A stretch of DNA of 64,000 nt. Source: Dokdonia sp. Dokd-P16 (GTDB lineage Bacteria > Bacteroidota > Bacteroidia > Flavobacteriales > Flavobacteriaceae). The stretch covers positions 1,735,001 to 1,799,000 of the forward strand of contig NZ_CP029151.1 of the NCBI RefSeq assembly GCF_003095655.1. The letters run 5' to 3'. This document shows positions 42,133 through 57,500 of this stretch, in pieces. The notes under the pieces were generated by a model. It did no database searches. It was not told the origin of the DNA and saw nothing but the letters and a program-made list of their open reading frames with translations. Every line of letters starts with the position of its first letter. The stretch's first letter is position 1. The position numbers and the translations under genes were made by a program.

Positions 42133-42464
42133 AGGGTTTTTGTGATTTTTTTCAAACTATTTTAGTTGTGATCACACAGTCTTTTTGAACGCATAATAAG
42201 GTTACGAAAAAGCCAAGTGAATATATTATAAGCCTATTATTCAATGATATTTATGTAGGAAATTACTATTTAATAAACATAGGCTGATGCTGTATTTGTG
42301 TAAATATCTGATTTTAAGTGCGTTGTTTATTAGTTGAAGTTACCATTCGTCGACAGAAAAGTGTATTTGGTCGAATTATACATGTAGAATATCTATTAAT
42401 GGTTAAATTTAATCGATTAAGTGTTTATTTTTAACAGTATACTGGTATAAAATTCTAATTTTGT

Positions 42465-42492
42465 TTGTGCAAATGTAAACGTGTTATTTTTG
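42465..42492 (+). promoter_or_regulatory. Promoter of the giant adhesin gene
   Basis: TTG (42465-42467), 17 bases, TATTTTTG (42485-42492). It predicts a leader of roughly 97 bases before ATG 42596. Confidence 0.65.
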
Positions 42493-42595
42493 ACTTTAAT
42501 TTCACATTGAGATAACGCAGAAAAGAAAATGATATCTGATGTTTGTTAAGGCCTCAGGTTGTATTAAAAGTTGAATTAAGTTATAATTTATATAT

Positions 42596-45500
42596 ATGGG
42601 AAAAATTACTATTCCTTCCGGACAGATTGAAAAGTTGCAATTGTCAATTATCTCAAAAAAGATAATTGTCCTAATTGTGGTATTTGGTTGTTTTACATCT
42701 TCCTTGTATGGTCAATGTGTGGGTACTGCTACAGATTGTGATGGTGATCTGGTGTCTAATACTCTGGATGAAGATGATGATAATGATGGGATTTTGGATA
42801 CTTTAGAGTGTCCATTTGTCGTTCCTACTGGTGGTGCAGTGCAGTCTGATGCAGTTTATTATACTAATGATGATGGTGTTCAGTTCTTTGCTATTGCAGG
42901 AAACACAAATGGATTAGGTTACTCCGAATCTGGATGGGATGTTTCTGTAACTAATACAGGTGCAACAATACAATCCGATTTAAATTTTTCTAATACAACG
43001 TTCTCAATTGGCTCTGTCTCTGGTTCAAATGATGCAGTAGATCCGGTTGCAAATAATTATAATGTTGCTTCTACAACAAATGCTTCTTTTATTTCTGGAG
43101 CAAGTGGGTCTGGATTGTCAATTGAGCCTGGAAGAGCTAATTTAGAAGGAGATAGTGACCTAGAGTTTTCAACTTTTATAAACTTTACCACGCCTGTTTA
43201 TGCTTTTGGGTTTGATTTAATTGATTTTATGGATCATGGTGCAGGTAATTATATTGATACTTGGCAGATTTATGTTGGTGGTGTTCTTTCTTACCAAATA
43301 GGTCCTGCTATTTCTGTTACTGCTGGTAATACCGGAACTTTTTCAGTTTTTGACGGTCAAGGAAATTCATTAGGTACTATTTTAGCAGGAGAAAATGTCG
43401 AATCCTTTTTTGGGTTTATTAGTATTACGCCTGTTTCTCAAGTAGAAATAAAAAGAAATTCAGTTTATAGTGGTGCTGGTGCTCCTGGGGAAGATTTTCA
43501 TGGTATTGATAGTTTTAGATTTACTACAGATGTTCCTTTTGATACAGATAATGATGGTATTGCAAATTGTTTTGATTTAGATAGTGATGGTGATGGTTGT
43601 AGTGATGTTTTAGAGTCTGGTGGATTAGATCCTGATGGAGATGGAGTACTTGGTGTACTGCCAACAACTGTTGATGGTGCTGGCCGTGTCACAGGTTCTG
43701 GGTCGGTAGCTGGAGGTTATAATGGGCTTAGTGGAAATGAGTTGAATGCGGTGCAAGTTAATGTTGCTGCTGGCAACCCTATGGATCAAAGTGTGTTTGA
43801 AGGTGATCCTGTGAGCTTTACAGTGTCAGCTAGCGCAGATGAAGCCACGTTTTATACCGGTGGTTCACCTACTTATAGTGTTCCTGGTAATGCAGATGGA
43901 GGTTTAAGCTATCAATGGTATATAGGTGATCCAGATGTTTCAGGAGTGCCTATTGCTCCTGGAGATACTAATTATAGTGGTGCAGACACAAATACGTTAA
44001 CAGTTAATGACTCTTCTGGATTAAACAATACTGAATTTTTTGTTATTGTTAGTCATGATGAAAATGTGTGTGTGTCCGAAAATAGATCGGCAGTGTTAAC
44101 ATTTCTTCCAGATCCGTGTGATGCACTAGCATCCGGAAATCCAGATAATGATGCTGATGGTATAAGTGATGTTTGTGATCTTGATGATGATAATGATGGT
44201 ATTTTAGATACAGTAGAAGAACGATGTGATCAACCTAATCTTGCAAACTCAAATGAAGGTACAGGTAACTTCCAAGATCAATTGTATATTTTTGATTGGT
44301 CTAGTATTGGAGGAACTTTAAATAATGGAGATACACAAACCTTTACGGTTAATGATTTAGAAATAACGGCTACTTTTTCTAATGTTGTTGTAAACGGAAC
44401 TGGAACTCAATCAATAGATACAAATGATTTAAATACTTTTGAATCTCCAACATTTGGTCAGTCTTTAATAAATTTATTATACAATACTCCAGGAAGTGCA
44501 GAAGCACTTTATGGAAATGTAGATACACAAGATTTTTCTTTTACAGTGGAATTCACTGCATTAAAAAACGGGATCCCTTATCCTTTAGATATTATTGCCA
44601 TTGATGCAGAAGCTACTACTCCTATCAACCAAGGTAATGGTCCAGAAACAATTTCTTTCCAAACTAATGGAGGTGATTGGACATTTTTAGAATCAATCCT
44701 TACAGGAGTATCACCAGGACAGTTTAATGTAAATAACCAAACTTTAGATGTTTTAGGAACTTATGATTTAGAAGGAAATGGTAATAGTTTGTATTTTTCA
44801 AAAAACACAACATCAATTGATGTGTCAGTTGAAAGTCCAGGTACAGCACAACAAGCTGTTGCTTTTGCTATTTACTTACGATGTGACTCAGATAATGATG
44901 GTATTATAAACTCCTTTGATTTAGATTCAGATAACGACTTATGTAATGACGTTTTAGAGTCTAGTGGATTAGATCCTAATGGTGATGGACGTTTAGGAGC
45001 GTTGCCTACTACTGTTAATAGTGATGGGCTTGTTACAGGAAGTTCTCCTGCAACGGGAGGCTATGATGGTGCAAGCGGAAATGAAATTGTAGCAACACAA
45101 GTTAATGTTACAGCAATGGAACCTGCCGACCAAACGGCTACAACAGGTGAGTCTGCTACGTTTACAATTACGGCAACAGCAGATAATTCGACTGGATTTA
45201 CAGCAGGTGTTCCAGATTACGGAACTCCTGGAAATGCAAATGCCGGAATAAACTATATGTGGTACATAGGTGATCCAGATACATCAGGAACTCTTATTAC
45301 TGCAGCCGATACTAATTATAGTGGGGAAAATACGGATTCATTAATAGTAAATGATGTAACAGGTTTAGGTGGTACAGAATATTTTGTTGTCATTACACAC
45401 GATGATAATGTGTGTTTTACAGAAACACGTTCAGCCACGCTTACTATTGCGCAGGCTGATGTGAGTATTGATAAAGTATTGGTTGATAGTAGTCCTTACG

Positions 45501-48500
45501 TAGTGGGGGGTACAGTGACTTATACATTAACAGTAAGTAATGCAGGTCCAGATGAAGCAACTAATGTTGTAGTTACAGATATTCCTGAAAATTTGACAAT
45601 TACAAATGTTTCGGATGGTTGTACTGCATTGCCTTGTACTATAGCAAGTATTGCTGCTGGAGTTGCCAATAATGTGACAATAACAGTTGAAGCAACAATT
45701 GATAGTGAGGGAGTCTTCTCAAATGGTGCTACTGTACAAGCAGATCAAGATGATCCGAATACTGCCAATAATCAAGATTTATCAACAGATGCAAATAATC
45801 AAGGAGCAGTTCCTAGTGTTCCACCAGTGGTACAAAATGATGTAAGTGCTCCGAGTACTCCAGGAGCTACAGTAAGTTTAGATCCAACCGCCGATAATGG
45901 TTTTGGAATAGATGATGATGCTGACGGTACATTAGATGTTACGAGCGTGAGCTTAGTAGTTCCAGCTGGATCTACGATGGTACAAACGGATGCAGATGGC
46001 GATATTATTGGGTACACAGTTCCTGGTGAAGGAGTTTGGGAAGTTAATCCTGTAAACGGTGAGATTAGTTTTGCACCAGTAGCTGGTTTTAATGATGATC
46101 CAACATCTCCTGCCACTTATACAATAGATGATAATGCGGGTAATACTTCTAATCAGGCTACAGTAACAATTGATTATGTTTCTGTTGCAACGGTAGATGA
46201 GATTACTGGCGTTATGCCTGGCATGGATGCTGTAATTGATGTATTAGCAAATGATGTTGATGGTGACCTTGTTGATCCTACTACAGTAATGATAATAGAC
46301 CCAGCAAATCCGGGAGTTCCCGTGACAAGTTTGGTAGAGCCTGGTGTAGGAGTATGGACTGTCGATCCTTCAAGCGGAGTGATTACGTTCGCACCTTGTA
46401 CTGCAGCCGGAGTTCCAGATGCTAGTTGTACAGGATTATTTGAAGGTAGTCCGATGGATATTATGTACGTAGTAGCAGATGATGAAGGGAATGTTTCTGA
46501 TCCTGCTACAGTAAGTGCAGCTTATGCTGTTCCACCAGTAGCACAAAATGATGTAAGTACTCCGAGTACACCTGGAGCTACGGTAAGCGTAGATCCAACC
46601 GCTGATAATGGTTTTGGTGTAGATGCCGATCCTGATGGAACTTTGGATGTAACGACTGTGAGTTTAGTAGTTCCAGCTGGAGCAACGATGGTACAGACGG
46701 ATGCAGACGGTGATATTATAGGATACACAGTACCTGGTGAAGGCGCTTGGGAAGTTAATCCTGTAACTGGTGAGATTAGTTTTGCACCAGAAGCTGGTTT
46801 TAACGATGATCCAACAAATCCTGCTAGTTATACGATAGATGATAATGATGGTAACCCATCGAATGTAGCTACTGTAACAATTGATTATGTTCCTGTTGCA
46901 ACGGTAGATGAGATTACTGGCGTTATGCCTGGCATGGATGCTGTAATTGATGTATTAGCAAATGATGTCGATGGTGACCTTGTTGATCCTACTACAGTAA
47001 TGATAATAGATCCTGCAAATCCGGGAGTTCCTGTGACAAGTTTGGTAGAGCCTGGAGTAGGAGTATGGACTGTCGATCCTTCAAGCGGAGCGATTACGTT
47101 CGCACCTTGTACTGCAGCCGGAGTTCCAGATGCTAGTTGTACAGGATTATTTGAAGGTAGTCCGATGGATATTATGTACGTAGTAGCAGATGATGAAGGG
47201 AATGTTTCTGATCCTGCTTCAGTAAGTGCAGCTTATGCTGTTCCACCAGTAGCACAAAATGATGTAAGTACTCCGAGTACACCTGGGGCTACGGTAAGTG
47301 TAGATCCAACCGCTGATAATGGTTTTGGTGTAGATGCCGATCCTGATGGTACTTTGGATGTAACGACTGTGAGTTTAGTAGTTCCAGCTGGAGCAACGAT
47401 GGTACAGACGGATGCAGACGGTGATATTATAGGATACACAGTACCTGGTGAAGGCGCTTGGGAAGTTAATCCTGTAACTGGTGAGATTAGTTTTGCACCA
47501 GAAGCTGGTTTTAACGATGATCCAACAAATCCTGCTAGTTATACGATAGATGATAATGATGGTAACCCATCGAATGTAGCTACTGTAACAATTGATTATG
47601 TTCCTGTTGCAACGGTAGATGAGATTACTGGCGTTATGCCTGGCATGGATGCTGTAATTGATGTATTAGCAAATGATGTTGATGGGGATCTTGTTGATCC
47701 TACTACAGTAATGATAATAGACCCAGCAAATCCGGGAGTTCCCGTGACAAGTTTGGTAGAGCCTGGAGTAGGAGTATGGACTGTCGATCCTTCAAGCGGA
47801 GCGATTACGTTCGCGCCTTGTACTGCAGCCGGAGTTCCAGATGCTAGTTGTACAGGATTATTTGAAGGTAGTCCGATGGATATTATGTACGTAGTAGCAG
47901 ATGATGAAGGGAATGTTTCTGATCCTGCTACAGTAAGTGCAGCTTATGCTGTTCCACCAGTAGCACAAAATGATGTAAGTGCTCCGAGTACACCTGGGGC
48001 TACGGTAAGCGTAGATCCAACAGCTGATAATGGTTTTGGAGTTGATGCCGATCCTGATGGTACTTTAGATGTAACGACTGTGAGTTTAGTAGTTCCAGCT
48101 GGAGCAACGATGGTACAGACGGATGCAGACGGTGATATTATAGGATACACAGTACCTGGTGAAGGCGCTTGGGAAGTTAATCCTGTAACTGGTGAGATTA
48201 GTTTTGCACCAGAAGCTGGTTTTAGCGATGATCCAACAAATCCTGCTAGATATACGATAGATGATAATGATGGTAACCCATCGAATGTAGCTACAGTAAC
48301 AATTGATTATGTTCCTGTTGCAACGGTAGATGAGATTACTGGCGTTATGCCAGGCATGGATGCTGTAATTGATGTATTAGCAAATGATGTTGATGGGGAT
48401 CTTGTAGATCCTACTACAGTGATGATAATAGACCCAGCAAATCCGGGAGTTCCTGTGACAAGTTTGGTAGAGCCTGGAGTAGGAGTATGGACTGTTAATC

Positions 48501-51500
48501 CTTCAAGCGGAGTGATTACGTTCGCACCTTGTACTGCAGCCGGAGTTCCAGATGCTAGTTGTACAGGATTATTTGAAGGTAGTCCGATGGATATTATGTA
48601 CGTAGTAGCAGATGATGAAGGGAATGTTTCTGATCCTGCTACAGTAAGTGCAGCTTATGCTGTTCCACCAGTAGCTCAAAACGATGAGAGTTTAGCAAAT
48701 ACACCTGGTGCCACGGTAAGTTTAGATCCCACCGCTGATAATGGTTTTGGTGTAGATGCCGATCCTGATGGAACTTTAGATGTAACGACTGTGAGTTTAG
48801 TAGTTCCAACTGGAGCTACAATGGTACAGACCGATGCAGACGGTGATATTATTGGATATACAGTTCCTGGGGAAGGAGTTTGGGAAGTTAATCCTATAAC
48901 TGGTGAGATTAGTTTTGCACCAGAAGCTGGTTTTAACGATGATCCAACAAATCCTGCTAGTTATACGATAGATGATAATGATGGTAACCCATCAAATGTA
49001 GCTACTGTAACAATTGATTATGTTCCTGTTGCAACAGTAGATGAGATTACTGGCGTTATGCCAGGCATGGATGCTGTAATTGATGTATTAGCAAATGATG
49101 TTGATGGGGATCTTGTAGATCCTACTACAGTGATGATAATAGACCCAACAAATCCGGGAGTTCCTGTGACAAGTTTGGTAGAGCCTGGAGTAGGAGTATG
49201 GACTGTTAATCCTTCAAGCGGAGTGATTACGTTCGCACCTTGTACTGCAGCCGGAGTTCCAGATGCTAGTTGTACAGGATTATTTGAAGGTAGTCCGATG
49301 GATATTATGTACGTAGTAGCAGATGATGAAGGCAATGTTTCTGATCCTGCTACAGTAAGTGCAGCTTTTGCTGTTCCACCAGTAGCACAAAACGATGAGA
49401 GTTTAGCAAATACACCTGGAGCTACGGTAAGCGTAGATCCAACCGCTGATAATGGTTTTGGTGTAGATGCCGATCCTGATGGAACTTTAGATGTAACGAC
49501 TGTGAGTTTAGTAGTTCCAGCTGGAGCAACAATGGTACAGGTGGATTCAGACGGAGATATTATAGGATACACAGTACCTGGGGAAGGAGTTTGGGAAGTT
49601 AATCCTGTAACTGGTGAGATTAGTTTTGCACCAGAAGCTGGTTTTAATGATGATCCAACAGATCCTGCTAGTTATACTATAGATGATAATGATGGTAACC
49701 CATCAAATGTAGCTACTGTAACAATTGATTATGTTCCTGTTGCAACAGGAGATGAGATTACTGGCGTTATGCCAGGCATGGATGCTGTAATTGATGTATT
49801 AGCAAATGATGTTGATGGGGATTTTGTAGATCCTACTACAGTGATGATAATAGACCCAGCAAATCTGGGAGTTCCTGTGACAAGTTTGGTAGAGCCTGGA
49901 GTAGGAGTATGGACTGTTGATCCTTCAAGCGGAGCGATTACGTTCGCACCTTGTACTGCAGCCGGAGTTCCAGATGCTAGTTGTACAGGATTATTTGAAG
50001 GTAGTCCGATGGACATTATGTACGTAGTAGCAGATGATGAAGGGAATGTTTCTGATCCTGCAACAGTAAGTGCAGCTTATGCTGTTCCACCAGTAGCTCA
50101 AAACGATGAGAGTTTAGCAAATACGCCAGGTGCAACGGTAAGTTTAGATCCAACCGCTGATAATGGTTTTGGTGTAGATGCCGATCCTGATGGAACTTTA
50201 GATGTGACGACTGTGAGCTTAGTAGTTCCAACTGGAGCTACAATGGTACAGACGGATGCAGACGGTGATATTATAGGATATACAGTTCCTGGTGAAGGAG
50301 TTTGGGAAGTTAATCCTGTAACTGGTGAGATTAGTTTTGCACCATTAGCTGGTTTTAATGATGATCCAACGAATCCTGCTAGTTATACCATAGATGATAA
50401 TGATGGTAACCCATCAAATGCAGCTACCGTAACGATTGATTATGTTCCTGTTACAACCTTAGATGAGAGTGCAGGTAATGACTCTGGTCTTCCAGTAGTG
50501 GTAGATGTACTTGGTAATGATATTGATGGAGATATAGTAGATCCAACCACTGTACAGATTGTAGGTACTTCAAATCCTGGCGATGACTTAGTGGTTGTCG
50601 GTGAGGGAACTTGGAGTGTTGATCCAGTAAGTGGAGCTATTAGGTTTACACCTTGTACGGTAGTTTCTTTACCTGATTGTCCTGAGATTTTCACAGCAGA
50701 CCCTACGGATATTGAGTATGTGGTTGCGGATGACGAAGGTAATGTTTCAGATCCTGCAAGTGTAAGTGTGAGTTTTGTTCCAGAACCACCAGTTGCGATG
50801 GATAATGCTAGTAATAATAATATGACTGGTGATCCAGTGATTATTGATGTTGCATTAAATGATATGGATCCTGATGGTACTTTAGATTTGACGACTGTTC
50901 AGATCGTTGGTACTGCTAATCCTGGTGATGATTTAGTAGAGCCTGGCGTAGGAGTTTGGAGTGTTGATCCAGTAAGTGGAGCCATTACTTTTACACCTTG
51001 TAGCGCAGCAGGAGTTCCTGATGCTAGTTGTGTTGGAGTATCTACCCAAGATCCACAAGACATTACTTATACAATAAATGATAATGATGGTAATGTATCT
51101 AATGCAGCTACGGTATCTGTGATGTATGATGCAGAGCCACCAGTAGCACAAAACGATGAGAGTTTAGCAAATACACCTGGTGCAACGGTAAGTTTAGATC
51201 CAACCGCTGATAATGGTTTTGGTGTAGATGCAGATCCTGATGGAACTTTAGATGTAACGACTGTGAGCTTAGTAGTTCCAACTGGAGCTACAATGGTACA
51301 GACGGATGCAGATGGCGATATTATAGGATATACAGTTCCTGGCGAAGGAGTTTGGGAAGTTAATCCTGTAACTGGTGAGATTAGTTTTGCACCATTAGCT
51401 GGTTTTAATGATGATCCAACGAATCCTGCTAGTTATACCATAGATGATAATGATGGTAACCCGTCAAATGCAGCTACCGTAACGATTGATTATGTTCCTG

Positions 51501-54500
51501 TTGCAACCTTAGATGAGAGTGCAGGTAATGACTCTGGTCTTCCAGTAGTGGTAGATGTACTTGCCAATGACGTTGATGGAGACATAGTAGATCCAACCAC
51601 GGTACAGATTGTAGGTACTTCAAATCCTGGCGATGACTTAGTGGTTGTCGGTGAGGGAACTTGGAGTGTTGATCCAGTAAGTGGAGCTATTACGTTTACT
51701 CCTTGTACGGTAGTTTCTTTACCTGATTGTCCTGAGATTTTCACAGCAAACCCTACGGATATTGAGTATGTGGTTGCGGATGACGAAGGTAATGTTTCAG
51801 ATCCTGCAAGTGTAAGTGTGAGTTTTGTTCCAGAACCACCAGTTGCGATGGATAATGCTAGTAATAATAATATGACTGGTGATCCAGTGATTATTGATGT
51901 TGCATTAAATGATATGGATCCTGATGGTACTTTAGATTTGACGACTGTTCAGATCGTTGGTACTGCTAATCCTGGTGATGATTTAGTAGAGCCTGGCGTA
52001 GGAGTTTGGAGTGTTGATCCAGTAAGTGGAGCCATTACTTTTACACCTTGTAGCGCAGCAGGAGTTCCTGATGCTAGTTGTGTTGGAGTATCTACCCAAG
52101 ATCCACAAGACATTACTTATACAATAAATGATAATGATGGTAATGTATCTAACGCAGCTACGGTATCTGTGATGTATGATGCAGAGCCACCAGTAGCACA
52201 AAACGATGAGAGTTTAGCAAATACACCTGGTGCAACGGTAAGTCTAGATCCAACCGCTGATAATGGTTTTGGTGTAGATGCCGATCCTGATGGAACTTTA
52301 GATGTAACGACTGTGAGCTTAGTAGTTCCAACTGGAGCTACAATGGTACAGACGGATGCAGATGGCGATATTATAGGATATACAGTTCCTGGCGAAGGAG
52401 TTTGGGAAGTTAATCCTGTAACTGGTGAGATTAGTTTTGCACCATTAGCTGGTTTTAATGATGATCCAACGAATCCTGCTAGTTATACCATAGATGATAA
52501 TGATGGTAACCCATCAAATGCAGCTACCGTAACGATTGATTATGTTCCTGTTACAACCTTAGATGAGAGTGCAGGTAATGACTCTGGTCTTCCAGTAGTG
52601 GTAGATGTACTTGGTAATGATATTGATGGAGATATAGTAGATCCAACCACTGTACAGATTGTAGGTACTTCAAATCCTGGCGATGACTTAGTGGTTGTCG
52701 GTGAGGGAACTTGGAGTGTTGATCCAGTAAGTGGAGCTATTAGGTTTACACCTTGTACGGTAGTTTCTTTACCTGATTGTCCTGAGATTTTCACAGCAGA
52801 CCCTACGGATATTGAGTATGTGGTTGCGGATGACGAAGGTAATGTTTCAGATCCTGCAAGTGTAAGTGTGAGTTTTGTTCCAGAACCACCAGTTGCGATG
52901 GATAATGCTAGTAATAATAATATGACTGGTGATCCAGTGATTATTGATGTTGCATTAAATGATATGGATCCTGATGGTACTTTAGATTTGATGACTGTTC
53001 AGATCGTTGGTACTGCTAATCCTGGTGATGATTTAGTAGAGCCTGGCGTAGGAGTTTGGAGTGTTGATCCAGTAAGTGGAGCCATTACTTTTACACCTTG
53101 TAGCGCAGCAGGAGTTCCTGATGCTAGTTGTGTTGGAGTATCTACCCAAGATCCACAAGACATTACTTATACAATAAATGATAATGATGGTAATGTATCT
53201 AATGCAGCTACGGTATCTGTGATGTATGATGCAGAGCCACCAGTAGCACAAAACGATGAGAGTTTAGCAAATACACCTGGTGCAACGGTAAGTTTAGATC
53301 CAACCGCTGATAATGGTTTTGGTGTAGATGCAGATCCTGATGGAACTTTAGATGTAACGACTGTGAGCTTAGTAGTTCCAACTGGAGCTACAATGGTACA
53401 GACGGATGCAGATGGCGATATTATAGGATATACAGTTCCTGGCGAAGGAGTTTGGGAAGTTAATCCTGTAACTGGTGAGATTAGTTTTGCACCATTAGCT
53501 GGTTTTAATGATGATCCAACGAATCCTGCTAGTTATACCATAGATGATAATGATGGTAACCCGTCAAATGCAGCTACCGTAACGATTGATTATGTTCCTG
53601 TTTCAACCTTAGATGAGAGTGCAGGTAATGACACTGGTCTTCCAGTAGTGATAGATGTACTTGGTAATGATATTGATGGAGACGTAGTAGATCCAACCAC
53701 GGTACAGATTGTAGGTACTTCAAATCCTGGCGATGACTTAGTGGTTGTCGGTGAGGGAACTTGGAGTGTTGATCCGGTAAGTGGAGCCATTACGTTTACA
53801 CCTTGTACGGTAGTTTCTTTACCTGATTGTCCTGAGATTTTCACAGCAGACCCTACCGATATTGAGTATGTGGTTGCGGATGACGAAGGTAATGTTTCAG
53901 ATCCTGCAAGTGTAAGTGTGAGTTTTGTTCCAGAACCACCAGTTGCGATGGATAATGCTAGTAATAATAATATGACTGGAGATCCAGTGATAATTGATGT
54001 TGCATTAAATGATATGGATCCTGATGGTACTTTAGATTTGACAAGTGTTCAAATCGTTGGTACTGCTAATCCTGGAGATGATTTAGTAGAGCCTGGCGTA
54101 GGAGTTTGGAGTGTTGATCCAGTAAGTGGAGCAATTACTTTTACACCTTGTAGCGCAGCAGGAGTTCCTGATGCTAGTTGTGTTGGAGTATCTACCCAAG
54201 ATCCACAAGACATTACTTATACAATAAATGATAATGATGGTAATGTATCTAACGCAGCTACGGTATCTGTGATGTATGATGCAGAGCCACCAGTAGCTCA
54301 AAATGATGAGAGTTTAGCAAATACACCTGGTGCAACGGTAAGTTTAGATCCAACCGCTGATAATGGTTTTGGTGTAGATGCCGATCCTGATGGAACTTTA
54401 GATGTAACGACTGTGAGCTTAGTAGTTCCAACTGGAGCTACAATGGTACAGACGGATGCAGATGGCGATATTATAGGATATACAGTTCCTGGCGAAGGAG

Positions 54501-57500
54501 TTTGGGAAGTTAATCCTGTAACTGGTGAGATTAGTTTTGCACCATTAACAGACTTTAATGATGATCCAACAAGTCCTGCTAGTTATACCATAGATGATAA
54601 TGATGGTAACCCATCAAATGCAGCTACCGTAACGATTGATTACGTTCCTGTTGCAACCTTAGATGAGAGTGCAGGTAATGACTCTGGTCTTCCAGTAGTG
54701 ATAGATGTACTTGCAAATGATGTTGATGGAGACATAGTAGATCCAACCACGGTACAGATTGTAGGTACTTCAAATCCTGGCGATGACTTAGTGGTTGTCG
54801 GTGAGGGAACTTGGAGTGTTGATCCAGTAAGTGGAGCCATTACGTTTACTCCTTGTACGGTAGTTTCTTTACCTGATTGTCCTGAGATTTTCACAGCAGA
54901 CCCTACCGATATTGAGTATGTGGTTGCGGATGACGAAGGTAATGTTTCAGATCCTGCAAGTGTAAGTGTGAGTTTTGTTCCAGAACCACCAGTTGCGATG
55001 GATAATGCTAGTAATAATAATATGACTGGTGATCCAGTGATAATTGATGTTGCATTAAATGATATGGATCCTGATGGTACTTTAGATTTGACAAGTGTTC
55101 AAATCGTGGGTACTGCTAATCCTGGTGATGATTTAGTAGAGCCTGGCGTAGGAGTTTGGAGTGTTGATCCAGTAAGTGGAGCAATTACTTTTACACCTTG
55201 TAGCGCAGCAGGAGTTCCTGATGCTAGTTGTGTTGGAGTATCTACCCAAGATCCACAAGACATTACTTATACAATAAATGATAATGATGGTAATGTATCT
55301 AACGCAGCTACGGTATCTGTGATGTATGATGCAGAGCCACCAGTAGCTCAAAATGATGAGAGTTTAGCAAATACACCTGGTGCAACGGTAAGTTTAGATC
55401 CAACCGCTGATAATGGTTTTGGTGTAGATGCCGATCCTGATGGTACTTTAGATGTAACGACTGTGAGCTTAGTAGTTCCAGATGGAGCTACGATGGAGGT
55501 GCTTGATGCAGATGGTGATATTATAGGGTATACAGTTCCTGGAGAAGGCGCTTGGGAAGTGAGTGAAACAACGGGTCAAATTAGCTTTATACCAGAAGCT
55601 GGTTTTAATGATGATCCAACGAATTCTGCTAGTTATACCATAGATGATAATGATGGTAACCCATCAAATGCAGCTACCGTAACGATTGATTATGTTCCTG
55701 TTGCAACCTTAGATGAGAGTGCAGGTAATGACTCTGGTCTTCCAGTAGTGGTAGATGTACTAGCCAATGACATTGATGGAGATATAGTAGATCCAACCAC
55801 GGTACAGATTGTAGGTACTTCAAATCCTGGCGATGACTTAGTGGTTGTCGGTGAGGGAACTTGGAGTGTTGATCCAGTAAGTGGAGCCATTACGTTTACT
55901 CCTTGTACGGTAGTTTCTTTACCTGATTGTCCTGAGATTTTCACAGCAGACCCTACCGATATTGAATATGTGGTTGCGGATGACGAAGGTAATGTTTCAG
56001 ATCCTGCAAGTGTAAGTGTGAGTTTTGTTCCAGAACCACCAGTTGCGATGGATAATGCTAGTAATAATAATATGACTGGTGATCCAGTGATTATTGATGT
56101 TGCATTAAATGATATGGATCCTGATGGTACTTTAGATTTGACGACTGTTCAGATCGTTGGTACTGCTAATCCTGGTGATGATTTAGTAGAGCCTGGCGTA
56201 GGAGTTTGGAGTGTTGATCCAGTAAGTGGAGCAATTACTTTCACCCCTTGTAGCGCAGCAGGAGTTCCTGATGCTAGTTGTGTTGGAGTATCTACCCAAG
56301 ATCCACAAGACATTACTTATACAATAAATGATAATGATGGTAATGTATCTAACGAAGCTACGGTATCTGTGATGTATGATGCAGAGCCACCAGTAGCACA
56401 AAACGATGAGAGTTTAGCAAATACACCTGGTGCAACGGTAAGTCTAGATCCAACCGCTGATAATGGTTTTGGTGTAGATGCCGATCCTGATGGAACTTTA
56501 GATGTAACGACTGTGAGCTTAGTAGTTCCAACTGGAGCTACAATGGTACAGACGGATGCAGATGGCGATATTATAGGATATACAGTTCCTGGCGAAGGAG
56601 TTTGGGAAGTTAATCCTGTAACTGGTGAGATTAGTTTTGCACCATTAACAGGCTTTAATGATGATCCAACGAATCCTGCTAGTTATACCATAGATGATAA
56701 TGATGGTAACCCGTCAAATGCAGCTACCGTAACGATTGATTACGTTCCTGTTGCAACCTTAGATGAGAGTGCAGGTAATGACTCTGGTCTTCCAGTAGTG
56801 ATAGATGTACTTGCAAATGATGTTGATGGAGACATAGTAGATCCAACTACGGTACAGATTGTAGGTACTTCAAATCCTGGCGATGACTTAGTGGTTGTCG
56901 GTGAGGGAACTTGGAGTGTTGATCCGGTAAGTGGAGCTATTAGGTTTACACCTTGTACGGTAGTTTCTTTACCTGATTGTCCTGAGATTTTCACAGCAGA
57001 CCCTACGGATATTGAGTATGTGGTTGCGGATGACGAAGGTAATGTTTCAGATCCTGCAAGTGTAAGTGTGAGTTTTGTTCCAGAACCACCAGTTGCGATG
57101 GATAATGCTAGTAATAATAATATGACTGGTGATCCAGTGATTATTGATGTTGCATTAAATGATATGGATCCTGATGGTACTTTAGATTTGACGACTGTTC
57201 AAATCGTAGGTACTGCTAATCCTGGTGATGATTTAGTAGAGCCTGGCGTAGGAGTTTGGAGTGTTGATCCAGTAAGTGGAGCCATTACTTTCACACCTTG
57301 TAGCGCAGCAGGAGTTCCTGATGCTAGTTGTGTTGGAGTATCTACCCAAGATCCACAAGACATTACTTATACAATAAATGATAATGATGGTAATGTATCT
57401 AATGCAGCTACGGTATCTGTGATGTATGATGCAGAGCCACCAGTAGCACAAAACGATGAGAGTTTAGCAAATACACCTGGTGACACGGTAAGTTTAGATC

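Larger units (their letters stand above)
42063..42595. other. 533-base gene-free divergent control region
   Basis: AT-rich region between the tRNA operon (minus) and the giant adhesin gene (plus). It holds one convincing promoter for each direction (42104-42132 and 42465-42492) and no convincing coding frame. Confidence 0.7.

Noticed and set aside
42006-42188. A 60-codon plus-strand frame
   Set aside because: It runs antisense through tRNA-Gly and the tRNA promoter and has no family resemblance.
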